From: CAZVKN01 sp964627035 | GTDB taxonomy: Bacteria; Electryoneota; AABM5-125-24; Hatepunaeales; Hatepunaeaceae | DNA length: 64,000 nucleotides | Assembly: GCA_964627035.1 (NCBI GenBank) | Contig: CAZVKN010000008.1 | Span: forward strand, 1-64,000 | Direction of reading: 5' to 3' | Shown: positions 8,411-16,884 of the stretch, in pieces | Layout: every line of letters begins with the position of its first letter | How positions within the stretch are numbered: the first letter of the stretch is position 1 | Notes under the pieces: generated by a model | What the model saw: the letters and a program-made list of their open reading frames with translations, nothing else | What the model was told of the DNA's origin: nothing | Databases searched by the model: none | Made by a program: the position numbers and the translations under genes

Positions 8411-9562
8411 CTAATACTTCCCACACTTCAACAGATTTCCAGAAATCACCAACTTCTGTATCTCATTCGTACCCTCAAAGATGCGGGTGATGCGTGCGTC
8501 GCGGTACATCCGTTCTATCGGGAAATCAGCCATATAGCCGATACCACCGTGGATCTGGACTGCCTTATCCACTATCTTGCCCAAAGACTCCGATGCCACC
8601 AACTTACAGATCGCTGATTCGCTGGAAAACGGAATGCCGTTGTCACACATCCAGGCAGTGCGGTAAATAATGCTCTCCATGCAGTATATCTCGGCAGCCA
8701 TTTCAGCCAGCATCCACTTGATGGCTTGCAGGTTACCGATTGGTTTTCCAAACTGCTCACGCTCCAGTGAATGCTTGATTGATAGATCCAACGCTTCCTT
8801 AGCCTGTCCGAGGCAGATGGCGGACAATGAAATCCTGCCAACATCCAGCGTTTGCATGGCTACGACAAACCCACCGTCTTTTTTGCCAAGCAGATTTTCT
8901 TTCGGAACCTTCACATTGTCGAAGAACAGATCGGTTGTGTGCGATCCACGAATACCCATTTTCTTTTCAGGCGGACCAACAGACACACCCGTGTAATCTG
9001 CTTCAACAATTAACGCTGAAATCCCTCGCGTACCTGCTCCCGGTGTGGTAATCGCAAACACAGAATATATATCCGCTAATCCACCGTTGGTAATGTACGT
9101 CTTCTGACCGTTTAGCAGGTAATGGTCTCCCTTGTCCTCAGCAGTAGTGCTGACCGCGCCAGCGTCCGATCCGGCTTGTGGCTCAGTTAAAGCAAACGCC
9201 CCCAGTTTCTTACCAAGTGCCATCGGTTTCAGGTATTTATTCTTCTGCTCATCGCTGCCCGCCAGATGAATTGCCATAGCTCCGATAGACACATGCCCGC
9301 CGATGACAACCGCAGTTGACATACATCCTCTCGCAAGCTCCTCAATCAGTACACAGTAGCCGATCTCCCCCATACCGCCACCGTCGTACTCTTCAGGAAA
9401 CGGAACACCCAGCATCCCGACATCCGCTGTCAAGTTCAACACTTTGCGTGAGACTTCACCTTCCTTGTCAACTTTGACCGCACGGGGACGGAGTTCTTCA
9501 TCGGCAAACCGCTTCGCCATCTCACTCAGCATTTCGTGTTCTTCAGAAAATGTAAAGTTCAT
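8411..9562 (-). CDS. Acyl-CoA dehydrogenase
   Basis: 383-residue FAD-dependent acyl-CoA dehydrogenase. Family signatures present are FALTEPQAGSDA, QIHGGIGYM and the C-terminal IFEGTNEIQ carrying the catalytic Glu. It introduces a 2,3 double bond into an acyl-CoA and passes electrons to ETF. In this cluster it may serve glutaryl-CoA oxidation or another step of lower benzoyl-CoA degradation; the substrate cannot be read from sequence. Its ATG overlaps the stop of the STAS gene (ATGA), and no separate ribosome-binding site is evident, so translation is probably coupled. Confidence 0.92.
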   Translation of the reverse strand: MNFTFSEEHEMLSEMAKRFADEELRPRAVKVDKEGEVSRKVLNLTADVGMLGVPFPEEYDGGGMGEIGYCVLIEELARGCMSTAVVIGGHVSIGAMAIHLAGSDEQKNKYLKPMALGKKLGAFALTEPQAGSDAGAVSTTAEDKGDHYLLNGQKTYITNGGLADIYSVFAITTPGAGTRGISALIVEADYTGVSVGPPEKKMGIRGSHTTDLFFDNVKVPKENLLGKKDGGFVVAMQTLDVGRISLSAICLGQAKEALDLSIKHSLEREQFGKPIGNLQAIKWMLAEMAAEIYCMESIIYRTAWMCDNGIPFSSESAICKLVASESLGKIVDKAVQIHGGIGYMADFPIERMYRDARITRIFEGTNEIQKLVISGNLLKCGKY

Positions 9563-9930
9563 TGTATAAACTCATTTGTAATAGTGTCATTTTTCAATAA
9601 ACTGTCAATTGCTTCTTTGTCCGTTTGAAATATGTCTATCTCTCGGGTTAATTGAGTAATCTCAAACACCCTTTTTACTGCAGGCTGCAGACAGGTGACA
9701 TGTAGAGTCCCAGCGTATCTTCGCTCCAATTCCTGAGCGAGTACCAGTATCATCCGCAAACCAAGACTTGATATATGGGGCACTTTTTCCAGTTTAATTA
9801 TTACTTTGTTACGCTTGTCTGAAATCCTTTCACGAACAAACGTCAGTGCATCATCAGCACTGTTAATATCTAATTTCCCTTCGAGGGTTATCAGTAAAAT
9901 GCCGTTCTGAACAGTCGAGTCAAAGTTCAA
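9559..9930 (-). CDS. STAS-domain anti-sigma factor antagonist
   Basis: 123-residue single STAS domain of the SpoIIAA/RsbV type. The phosphorylatable Ser lies in PHISSLGLRM, the conserved position after the third strand, and the family's N-terminal LEGKLDINSAD strand-loop is present. Such proteins bind anti-sigma kinases in partner-switching regulation. The start is TTG at 9930 with an AAGGA site. No kinase or phosphatase partner is in the window. Overlap with the acyl-CoA dehydrogenase suggests co-translation, an odd pairing. Confidence 0.9.
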   Translation of the reverse strand: MNFDSTVQNGILLITLEGKLDINSADDALTFVRERISDKRNKVIIKLEKVPHISSLGLRMILVLAQELERRYAGTLHVTCLQPAVKRVFEITQLTREIDIFQTDKEAIDSLLKNDTITNEFIQ

Positions 9931-10067
9931 AAGATTTTCCTTTATTATTGTTCACTTTTTGTGTTTTCGTGTCTTTATTGTTCAAAATGTCATCAATCAT
10001 TCATAGTAGATTTGCAGACAACCTAAACATCTGCTAAATCTGCTATATCTGCTGTGAGTCAGCACAT

Positions 10068-10123
10068 CTACGACACAATCACCGATCTCAACGTATTCGC
10101 TTTGTTCTCCCACTCCTCACCAA
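10068..10123 (-). pseudogene. Remnant of the 3' end of a second had-like dehydrogenase gene
   Basis: In the frame ending with TAG at 10068-10070 the translation is GEEWENKANTLRSVIVS, closely matching the last residues of Had (RENEPNTLRSVIVP) encoded at 12183-12226. The similarity continues past the stop: aatctgct-atctgctg sequences lie downstream of both. The fragment overlaps the last codons of the lipoprotein gene in another frame. It looks like debris of a duplicated had tail. Confidence 0.75.
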
Positions 10124-11940
10124 TACTCCACGACGAAAACACAATGAGCATCACCAGGTGTGTTATAGCTTCCTACCAACAGCGGGTTAGATGGGCTGGA
10201 TACATCTATTATCTGAAGCCCGTTTGGACCATCCGCGGCGTATGCATAATCTCCAATAACATGAACATCATAAACAAATCCAGGTGTATCACAATTGCCA
10301 ACCCAATAAGGATATCTTGGGTCAGTAATATTAAATATTTGTAGCCCAACAGATGTACCTGCAACATAGGCATATTCATCTCTAACAAAAACATCCCATG
10401 CATCGCTTTGTACATTATGGCTTCCAATTATTTCTGGTAATGTTGGATCTGAAATATCAATTATTTGAAGGCCCTGAGTATGGTCAGCTATAAAAGCAAG
10501 GGTTTGGTTTACAAAGATACCAAAGGCACTACCAGGGGTTTCCATACTTGCCATAAAATATGGTGATTCTGGGTTTGATACATCAACAATCTGAATACCA
10601 GAACTCGCGTCAGCAATAAATGCAATATCATCTGCAATATGAATATCAAGTGCGTAAGAAGGAGTGTCTAACCCTCCAGTCCAGTTCGGCGAAGATGGGT
10701 TTGAAATATCAATTATTTGAAAACCACCAGAATGGTTCGCAATATATGCATAACCATTCTTCGTAAATAAATTGTAGCCAGGTTCAACCAACTCATATAG
10801 TCCAATCTGTTGGGGGGAAGACAACTCAGTTACATCAATTGTTTTAAAGTGGGTATCTATTCCCACCATGAAGCAATAGTTGTCTACTACAGATACTCCT
10901 CGTATATCACCTCCCCCCTGTTCTCTGTAGTATCCTCTTCCTTGCGGAGACGTCGGAACTGAAACATCTATGATCTGAATACTGCTTCCGTCGGCAACGA
11001 ATGCAATTGTCTGAACCGATAAGGAAACAACCGTAGTATAGGTTGAGTAACCAATATTATTAAGACTTCTCACTCGATAATAAAGTGTTCTGTTTGTGAA
11101 ATCTCGTCCGGTTAAATCAATGTCCGTATCGTTGGCATCAGTTGTTTCCACTTTTTCAAAATTATCAGCATCTCCTACACTCTCCTCAATCTCAAACCCA
11201 TCCTCATCATCACTATTGTCTCTCCACGTCAGACGAATGCTTGTCTGACCGATTCGTTCGGCTTGGAGATTACTTGGGGCGTTGGGGGCCGTTAGGGTTA
11301 TACTTACTACATTGGAATACTCTGAATTCCCTAACTCATTAATTGCCCTTACCCTATAGTAATATGTTGTCGGATCATTGCGATTTTCTAATGTAACAGT
11401 TGTAACTCCTGCTGTTGTTTGGGCAATCTGTTGGAAGCTGTTCTGATTGCCTGCACTCTCTTCTATTCCATAGCCATCTTCACAGTCACTCTGATCTTCC
11501 CAAGTTAATCTTATGGATGTCGCACCGATCCTCTCCGCTTGTAGATTGGCAGGCGCATTTAGAATTAGTGCTGCTGATACGCTATTTGAATAGTCCGAAT
11601 AACCGTAATCATTAAAAGCCCGAACACGATGGTAGTATGTTGTTTCCGTTTGTCTATCTCTCAAAGTTAGAAAATTAACATCCATAGACGTACTGTCCAC
11701 TACGCTGAAATTGCCTACACCATCAACCATTTCCTCAATTTCAAAACCATTCTCGTTCCACGCACTGTCATGCCACGTAAGCCGGATTTCAGACTCAGAA
11801 ATAACCTCTGCGAGCAAATCTGCTGGAGATGCAGGCGGTTCTTCCCAAGGTGGTGTAGGTAACTCCGGTATTGTGTTATTACATCCAAATAACACAATCA
11901 CAACTAACAATACAACGATTAATGTAAATGTTCGTATCAT
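10117..11940 (-). CDS. Lipoprotein with three fibronectin type III domains and LVIVD repeats
   Basis: 607 residues. A signal peptide ends in a lipobox (VLFGC), so the protein is probably lipid-anchored. Three FN3-like domains follow (about 38-130, 130-225, 225-315), each with RLTW(H/E/R)D and YYRVRA(F/I)N-type motifs. Then come about six LVIVD repeats of the pattern AFIAD..GIQIIDISNP..P, expected to form a beta-propeller. The last repeat stops early (HCVFVVEYW) where had-like debris begins, so the 3' end may have been truncated. The start has a GGAGAA site. Function is probably extracellular binding; it has no clear link to aromatic degradation. Confidence 0.88.
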   Translation of the reverse strand: MIRTFTLIVVLLVVIVLFGCNNTIPELPTPPWEEPPASPADLLAEVISESEIRLTWHDSAWNENGFEIEEMVDGVGNFSVVDSTSMDVNFLTLRDRQTETTYYHRVRAFNDYGYSDYSNSVSAALILNAPANLQAERIGATSIRLTWEDQSDCEDGYGIEESAGNQNSFQQIAQTTAGVTTVTLENRNDPTTYYYRVRAINELGNSEYSNVVSITLTAPNAPSNLQAERIGQTSIRLTWRDNSDDEDGFEIEESVGDADNFEKVETTDANDTDIDLTGRDFTNRTLYYRVRSLNNIGYSTYTTVVSLSVQTIAFVADGSSIQIIDVSVPTSPQGRGYYREQGGGDIRGVSVVDNYCFMVGIDTHFKTIDVTELSSPQQIGLYELVEPGYNLFTKNGYAYIANHSGGFQIIDISNPSSPNWTGGLDTPSYALDIHIADDIAFIADASSGIQIVDVSNPESPYFMASMETPGSAFGIFVNQTLAFIADHTQGLQIIDISDPTLPEIIGSHNVQSDAWDVFVRDEYAYVAGTSVGLQIFNITDPRYPYWVGNCDTPGFVYDVHVIGDYAYAADGPNGLQIIDVSSPSNPLLVGSYNTPGDAHCVFVVEYW

Positions 11941-11993
11941 AATGTTCTCCGGGTTTAACTCATACGGATTAAGCAGATGGATTCTGGATCAAG

Positions 11994-12124
11994 CAGTCTG
12001 TCCGAGAATACGAATATCCGCTGTCAACCCGCCGTGGTTGACAGCGTAACTTAAGTAGTATCAATAATGTGGCTGTCAGGTGCGGCGACCTGACAGCGGG
12101 TTATCTACATTCTCGGACAGACTG
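11994..12124. repeat. Nested hairpin repeat
   Basis: A perfect 16-bp outer stem (cagtctgtccgagaat at 11994-12009 with its complement at 12109-12124) encloses two smaller hairpins: gctgtcaac/gttgacagc at 12020-12045 and gctgtcaggt/acctgacagc at 12072-12097. It occupies the gap between had and the lipoprotein gene and may act as a transcript-stabilising or terminating structure. Confidence 0.85.
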
Positions 12125-12182
12125 TCAAGTCCAGAATGACAACGGTCGTAATCTGCTTTATCTGCTGAGAATAGTGGATCTA

Positions 12183-13217
12183 TTACGGCACAATCACCGA
12201 CCTGAGTGTATTCGGTTCATTCTCCCGTAGCAAGTCAAACGCATCATTAACCTCATCCAATCCAAATCGTCCGGTTACAAGTTCTTTGACTTTGATCTTA
12301 CCGATGCGTGCCATTTCGATGATGCGTGGATAATCCACCGGACGACATCCGAGCGATCCGATCAGTGACTGCTCAAAGAACATCGTCTTCGCCACCGGAA
12401 TCTCCGCAGGTAAATGAGTGTAACCGATCACCACACACGTCCCGCCTTTGCGGATCGTGTTGTAAGCAGAAACGATTGTCTTAGGATTGCCGATAGATTC
12501 AAAAGCGTAATCCACACCGTCACCGATCAGCTTTTTGATCGCTTTGTCAATCCGACCTTTTTCAATTTCATTGGGATTGATGGTTTCCAATGCACCTAAT
12601 TTTCTCGCCATTTCAAGTTTTTCCGGCACAACATCAATGGCAATCACCGATGCTCCGACCGCCGCCGCCACCTGAACAACATTAATCCCCACACCACCAC
12701 ATCCAAATGCCGCTATCCAATCACCCGGCTTAACCTTCGCCCGATTAACAACCGCATGAAACGGCGTTGAAATCGCATCTGCAATGATTGAACCCTCAAT
12801 CAACGGCACTCCGTCAGGCACTGCAATCGCATCCTTTGCAGGTGCAAGAACGTACTCAGCGTAAGCTCCATCTACATGATTGCCGAACATCTTCATGTCA
12901 TCGCAGATATTCTCTTTGCCGAGACGACAGAGACGACAAACGCCGCACGACAGCACAGCAGGCAGCAGCACAGGATCACCTTCGTTCCACTTAGTCACAC
13001 CCTCACCCAAAGCAGCGACATTACCGGACGCTTCATGCCCCAGTATCATCGGTGGTTTTTTGAATGTCGGAACTCCGTGATCAATGTAGTGCATGTCGGT
13101 GTGACACACTCCGCACGCTGCCACTTTGACTAATATCTCACCCGCTCCCGGTTTTGGGGTCGGGACTTCCTCAACCTTCAACGGTTGTTTCGAACCGTAA
13201 AATATTGCTGCTTTCAT
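12183..13217 (-). CDS. had: 6-hydroxycyclohex-1-ene-1-carbonyl-CoA dehydrogenase (Had), zinc alcohol dehydrogenase family
   Basis: 344-residue medium-chain zinc dehydrogenase. Catalytic-zinc residues (ACGVCHTD, GHEASG), four structural-zinc cysteines (CGVCRLCRLGKENIC) and the nucleotide-binding GCGGVGINVVQ are all visible. In class I benzoyl-CoA degradation Had oxidises 6-hydroxycyclohex-1-ene-1-carbonyl-CoA to the 6-oxo compound with NAD+. The assignment to Had rather than another alcohol dehydrogenase rests mainly on context: Dch, Oah and a bzd-type reductase are all in the window. A strong AGAGGAGA site precedes ATG. It corresponds to bzdX in Azoarcus. Confidence 0.82.
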   Translation of the reverse strand: MKAAIFYGSKQPLKVEEVPTPKPGAGEILVKVAACGVCHTDMHYIDHGVPTFKKPPMILGHEASGNVAALGEGVTKWNEGDPVLLPAVLSCGVCRLCRLGKENICDDMKMFGNHVDGAYAEYVLAPAKDAIAVPDGVPLIEGSIIADAISTPFHAVVNRAKVKPGDWIAAFGCGGVGINVVQVAAAVGASVIAIDVVPEKLEMARKLGALETINPNEIEKGRIDKAIKKLIGDGVDYAFESIGNPKTIVSAYNTIRKGGTCVVIGYTHLPAEIPVAKTMFFEQSLIGSLGCRPVDYPRIIEMARIGKIKVKELVTGRFGLDEVNDAFDLLRENEPNTLRSVIVP

Positions 13218-13296
13218 AATTCTCCTCTTGAAAAATATTTATAATACAATATTTAATCTTCTATTAAAGGCAAATCGCTTCAGTGGATTTCTGAAG

Positions 13297-13554
13297 TCAG
13301 AACAGATCATCTTCCTCTTCAGCAGTTGTGCCCTGTCTGGTGTAAACCACTAAATGTGGTACAGGCGCATCGTCAAAGCACGGTTTACAACAGCTATCGC
13401 AACCTGAAGACGAGAATTCTTCAACTCTCACTTCATATCCTATCTCACGGTACATCTCAACAACTTCAGATAGTCGCGGATCCTGACCGATGAAGCGCGC
13501 TTCCCATCCTTCTATTTCCTGCGCAACCGGCAGTGACGGAGCGTCACCAGTCAA
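13297..13554 (-). CDS. Small cysteine-rich protein with acidic DLF tail
   Basis: 85 residues. Four cysteines are closely packed in GCDSCCKPCFDD, possibly a metal or Fe-S site, followed by a predicted strand (HLVVYTR). The C-terminus ends EEEDDLF. No family is recognised with confidence. The start is TTG at 13554 after GAGGGAAATC. It overlaps the GNAT gene by 11 bases, and the two together sit between the large oxidoreductase and had, so a role in the benzoyl-CoA pathway is likely. The same DLF ending occurs on the large oxidoreductase and on BzdN. Confidence 0.75.
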   Translation of the reverse strand: MTGDAPSLPVAQEIEGWEARFIGQDPRLSEVVEMYREIGYEVRVEEFSSSGCDSCCKPCFDDAPVPHLVVYTRQGTTAEEEDDLF

Positions 13555-14029
13555 GATTTCCCTCAGGTTTAAGTTTGCGCTCCAAGGCTACCATCTCAGC
13601 AGGTTGGAAGTTCTGCGACTTGAAAAACTCGACTATTTCCGGATAATCCTGCGAGATAAGAGTAGTCATCAACTCTACTCCTGCCTTAATTGCCATCCCA
13701 CAGTACTCTTCAAGAAGGATGCTCCCCACACCGAGCCGCTTGTACGCTGTATCAACACCGAGTGTGTCCACAGATGCGACAGGTTCAGGGATACCGTACT
13801 CACCGGTGTTCGCTTCACCCATGATATAGCCGATCACCCGTCCCTCCATTTCTGCCACCAGTGACAATAACAACTGCGAATCCTCGCCAAAGATGCGGCG
13901 GAATTTCCGCTCAAAATATGGATTTCGGGGGTATCCGGTCGTCAGGCTGTCTATATGAATCACTCGATCCAGATCGTCCTCTTTCAGATTTCTAATGACC
14001 AATTTGCTTAGGTCTGTGTTGGGAGTCAT
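13544..14029 (-). CDS. GNAT family N-acetyltransferase
   Basis: 161 residues with the GNAT fold: an N-terminal VIRNLKEDDLDRVIHID strand-helix, GRVIGYIMGE, and the acetyl-CoA-binding loop in GVDTAYKRLGVGSILLEEY. The target is unknown. A GAGGTAATT site precedes ATG. It overlaps the Cys-rich gene, and its position within the bzd-like gene order suggests regulation of a pathway enzyme or protein by acetylation, as acyl-CoA pathways are often controlled; this is inference only. Confidence 0.88.
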   Translation of the reverse strand: MTPNTDLSKLVIRNLKEDDLDRVIHIDSLTTGYPRNPYFERKFRRIFGEDSQLLLSLVAEMEGRVIGYIMGEANTGEYGIPEPVASVDTLGVDTAYKRLGVGSILLEEYCGMAIKAGVELMTTLISQDYPEIVEFFKSQNFQPAEMVALERKLKPEGNLDW

Positions 14030-14054
14030 AATTACCTCGCAGGTTTTTTATTTT

Positions 14055-14183
14055 TGAACCACCAAGACACCAAGAAAATTTGTAGCCGCCGTCAACCCAC
14101 CGTGATTGACTGCTCAAATAATCTGTCGGGTACGGCGACCTGACAGCAGGGGAAAACTTGGTATTTTCGTGTCTTGGTGGTGG
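14055..14183. repeat. Nested palindromic repeat (accaccaag family enclosing a gtcaacc/gacctgac family)
   Basis: The outer arms gaaccaccaagacaccaag and cttggtattttcgtgtcttggtgg enclose a second repeat with ccgtcaacccaccgtgattgac and gtacggcgacctgacagc. The inner element is related to the one at 12020-12097. It lies between the GNAT gene and the large oxidoreductase. Confidence 0.75.
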
Positions 14184-14197
14184 ATTCTAATGTTTAT

Positions 14198-14250
14198 GTA
14201 GTCGGGATTGTCTCAAGTCCGACCGTCGGGGTTGAGACAACCCCGACTAC
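14198..14250. repeat. 53-bp double palindrome, gtagtcggg...cccgactac family
   Basis: The outer arms gtagtcggg and cccgactac enclose inner arms ttgtctcaa/ttgagacaa. It is one of five copies in the window (also 56765-56816, 60528-60579, 62353-62405, 63576-63627), all between genes. Confidence 0.85.
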
Positions 14251-14261
14251 AGTTTCAATTA

Positions 14262-16781
14262 TTAAAATAGATCATCCAATTCATCATCACCCGGAATCTC
14301 TCCAAATGCTTGCAGATGTGCTTGGATCAGTTCACTCTCGCGCTTGGTGTACATCGGATCAAGCTCCCAGCGACAATACTCAGCATCAAACTCGTCATCA
14401 ATTAAGTCTGACAACATCTCGTTAATATCTGCCGATCCGGCGATTTTTGTGCTGATCTTGTCCTCATCCGCAAAGATAAGAACTCCTTCAACGGATGGAA
14501 CTTCGTCAAGCAAATATTCACCAAACTCTCGCCACGGATCCGGTGGCAACGGCGACGGCAAAATTGATGCTCGCAGATGACATCGCAAACAACGCGCTGA
14601 CTCAGTAATAGCTTGGTCCGGTAAGTATGTCGATGTGAATAAAGCCAAAGTTTTTACTCGTTCTTCGGAACTCAGATGATCCATAATAACCCGTGAACGG
14701 GTATGAAACTCTTTATCTCGACCGATAAGTTTCTCCCCTATCGGATACTCAGTTGCCGGTAACTCTTCGGATCCTCCAAGATACTTATCAACCTCTTCGG
14801 CAACTCGCACTCCATCGGCCATCGCTGATACTATTGACGTAGGACCCGTTACTGCATCACCCGCTGAAAACAGATCATCATTGTCATTCTGAACGAAGTG
14901 AAGAATCTCTCCCTCTAATTTCTGTCCGATAGCTACAATCACCCAATCAGCGGGAACAGTCATTGTTTCATCAGGATTATACTCAGGACTAAACTTTCCT
15001 TGCTTGTCAAAGACTTGTGTACATCGTTTGAGAGCAACCTGCTCGACTTGACCGTTATTACCCTCAATCCGATCCACACCCCAACGGTATAGTATCTCAA
15101 GCCCTTCTGCTTTAGCGGCATCCAACTCTTCGGCAAATGCAGGGATCTCATCAGGAGATTCAAGGCAGATCATCGTAACGGAGTCGCTTCCCAACCGTCG
15201 CGCTGTCATCGCAGCATCAACCGCAACCGCTCCACCTCCAATGATGACAACCTTACCGTCAAGTTGCTTTTCCCCCTTACGAAGAAAATCAAGCCCAGTT
15301 TCAACTTGTCTAAAATTTTCCCCTTCAACTCCCAAACGAACCGCTTCACTCAAACCTACCGTTACAACAATAGCGTCAAAACCTTCATTACGTAGTTTGT
15401 CAAAATCAGTGTCTTTGCCGAGTTCAATACCTAGTTGAGTTTCCAACCCAAGCGCAAACAGGTATGACAGATCCCTCTCAATCACGCTATCCGGTAATCT
15501 AAACTCTGGTATTGTCTGACGGAGCATTCCGCCAAGCCGAGTATCACGCTCTATTATGGTCACGGCATGACCATGCCTAAGCAGTTCTGCAGCAGTTGCG
15601 AGTCCTGCGGGACCTCCTCCGATAACGGCAACCTTTTTACCAGTTGAGGGTAACTTGTTGATACGCGGTTCACGTTCACCCGCAATATCACTGACATAAC
15701 GCTTCAGTGCACAGATGGAAACCGATTGTTCAAGAGCATCGCGCCTGCAATTTTCCTCACACGGATGGAAACAGGCATAACCGAGTACCCCCGGTAGCAC
15801 CGCTCGTTCACGGATCAATTCCAACGACTCGTATGGTTTTCCATCAGCGATAAGCTCAATGTATCCGGGGATGTCAATGCCAAGCGGACAGCTTGATGAA
15901 CATGGAGCAACTCCTCTCGTCAGAGCTTGAACACCCGGCTGATCTCGCAATGCTCCGGTAGGACAAACAGCCACGCAAGCGGTACAGAACTTGCACAACG
16001 ATTCATCCAAACCAGCTCCGCCCGATGTACCGATCTTAATCCGTCCATCTAACATTACCGCACCGAGTACGTCCACACCACGAATATCACGACAGATACG
16101 AACACAACGAGTACATCCAATGCAGAGCTCGTAGTCTCTCAGGAACAGAGGTTCATTCGTGATAGATGGTCGTTTTTCATTGCGATAAGCAGGAGTATCG
16201 TTCGGAATCCCAATAAAATCAGAAACCTTACCGATCTCACATCGTCCGAGCAGTTCACAACACCTTTCCTCAACCGGAACATCCATGCTACACTGGATTC
16301 GGTCGCAACCTTCCCGTTGAGCGCACGTCAAGCATGCGTGAGGATGGTACGCTAATATCTTCGCAAGTGCCTTACGACGTGCCTCAATCAAATCATCACC
16401 AGTCGTACGAATCTCCATCCCATCGGCAACTTTAGTCGTACAAGCTCGTTGCGATTCACCACTATTCACCGAAACCATACATAAATTGCAATGAGGAAAG
16501 CCATCTCCCTCTTTCTCCTCCTGTGAAATAGAAGGAGAATTATCCTCGCTCTTTTCCCCCTGCAAAGTAGGGGGGGATAAGGAGGGGTCTTCTTCATGCC
16601 CAAATTCCGTTTCACCTTGCCAAACCCTCTCAGACCAACTAAACGGCTTGAACGGATTAAGCTCAGGATGACTACATAATCCGGGAACATATATTTTATT
16701 CTTCAGTGCTGCCTTACGAACCGAGAGAAAATCCGGTACAGTGAATTGCTCACCGTTGATTGTTAAAGTAACAGTTTTCAT
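14262..16781 (-). CDS. NuoG/GltD-type NAD(P):ferredoxin oxidoreductase with multiple Fe-S clusters
   Basis: 839 residues. The N-terminal [2Fe-2S] domain has Cys36, 98, 101, 114; a NuoG-type Hx3Cx2Cx5C cluster follows (His146, Cys150, 153, 159). Next come two [4Fe-4S] motifs (CIGCTRCVRIC, CKFCTACVAVC), then a GltD-like part with CSSSCPLGID, FAD site GGGPAGLATAAELLR and NAD(P) site IGGGAVAVDAAMTARRLG. It probably moves electrons between NAD(P)H and the ferredoxin that feeds benzoyl-CoA reductase, a role given to BzdV in Azoarcus. The loop between Cys36 and Cys98 is enlarged by about 50 residues encoded by a palindromic repeat. The C-terminus ends DDELDDLF. Confidence 0.88.
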   Translation of the reverse strand: MKTVTLTINGEQFTVPDFLSVRKAALKNKIYVPGLCSHPELNPFKPFSWSERVWQGETEFGHEEDPSLSPPTLQGEKSEDNSPSISQEEKEGDGFPHCNLCMVSVNSGESQRACTTKVADGMEIRTTGDDLIEARRKALAKILAYHPHACLTCAQREGCDRIQCSMDVPVEERCCELLGRCEIGKVSDFIGIPNDTPAYRNEKRPSITNEPLFLRDYELCIGCTRCVRICRDIRGVDVLGAVMLDGRIKIGTSGGAGLDESLCKFCTACVAVCPTGALRDQPGVQALTRGVAPCSSSCPLGIDIPGYIELIADGKPYESLELIRERAVLPGVLGYACFHPCEENCRRDALEQSVSICALKRYVSDIAGEREPRINKLPSTGKKVAVIGGGPAGLATAAELLRHGHAVTIIERDTRLGGMLRQTIPEFRLPDSVIERDLSYLFALGLETQLGIELGKDTDFDKLRNEGFDAIVVTVGLSEAVRLGVEGENFRQVETGLDFLRKGEKQLDGKVVIIGGGAVAVDAAMTARRLGSDSVTMICLESPDEIPAFAEELDAAKAEGLEILYRWGVDRIEGNNGQVEQVALKRCTQVFDKQGKFSPEYNPDETMTVPADWVIVAIGQKLEGEILHFVQNDNDDLFSAGDAVTGPTSIVSAMADGVRVAEEVDKYLGGSEELPATEYPIGEKLIGRDKEFHTRSRVIMDHLSSEERVKTLALFTSTYLPDQAITESARCLRCHLRASILPSPLPPDPWREFGEYLLDEVPSVEGVLIFADEDKISTKIAGSADINEMLSDLIDDEFDAEYCRWELDPMYTKRESELIQAHLQAFGEIPGDDELDDLF
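16507..16600. repeat. Palindromic repeat inserted in frame in the oxidoreductase gene
   Basis: Two neighbouring hairpins (ccccctgcaaagtaggggg and tctcctcctgtgaaatagaaggaga) lie inside the coding region. On the coding strand they read as DPSLSPPTLQGEKSE and NSPSISQEEKEG. Relatives lie between genes at 28487-28545 and 29058-29121 and inside the leuC-type gene at 45345-45395. Confidence 0.75.
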
Positions 16782-16797
16782 TAGATCACTTATTTAT

Positions 16798-16866
16798 GGG
16801 GAGGGTGGACATTCTTGTCCACCACTGTTGGTAATATGAAGACGGACAAGAATGTCCACCCTCCCC
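16798..16866. repeat. Palindromic repeat, ggtggacattcttgtccacc family
   Basis: The arms ggggagggtggacattcttg and caagaatgtccaccctcccc are near perfect over about 25 bp. It lies between the ferredoxin and the large oxidoreductase genes. A related half motif (ggacaggaatgtccat) is present near 598-611. Confidence 0.8.
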
Positions 16867-16884
16867 ATTTGCAGGCTTTTTTCA

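Noticed and set aside
13297..13320. DLF tails as DNA polymerase clamp-binding motifs
   Set aside because: The bacterial clamp motif is QL(S/D)LF-like; the tails here are acidic, lack Gln and occur on redox and CoA enzymes.
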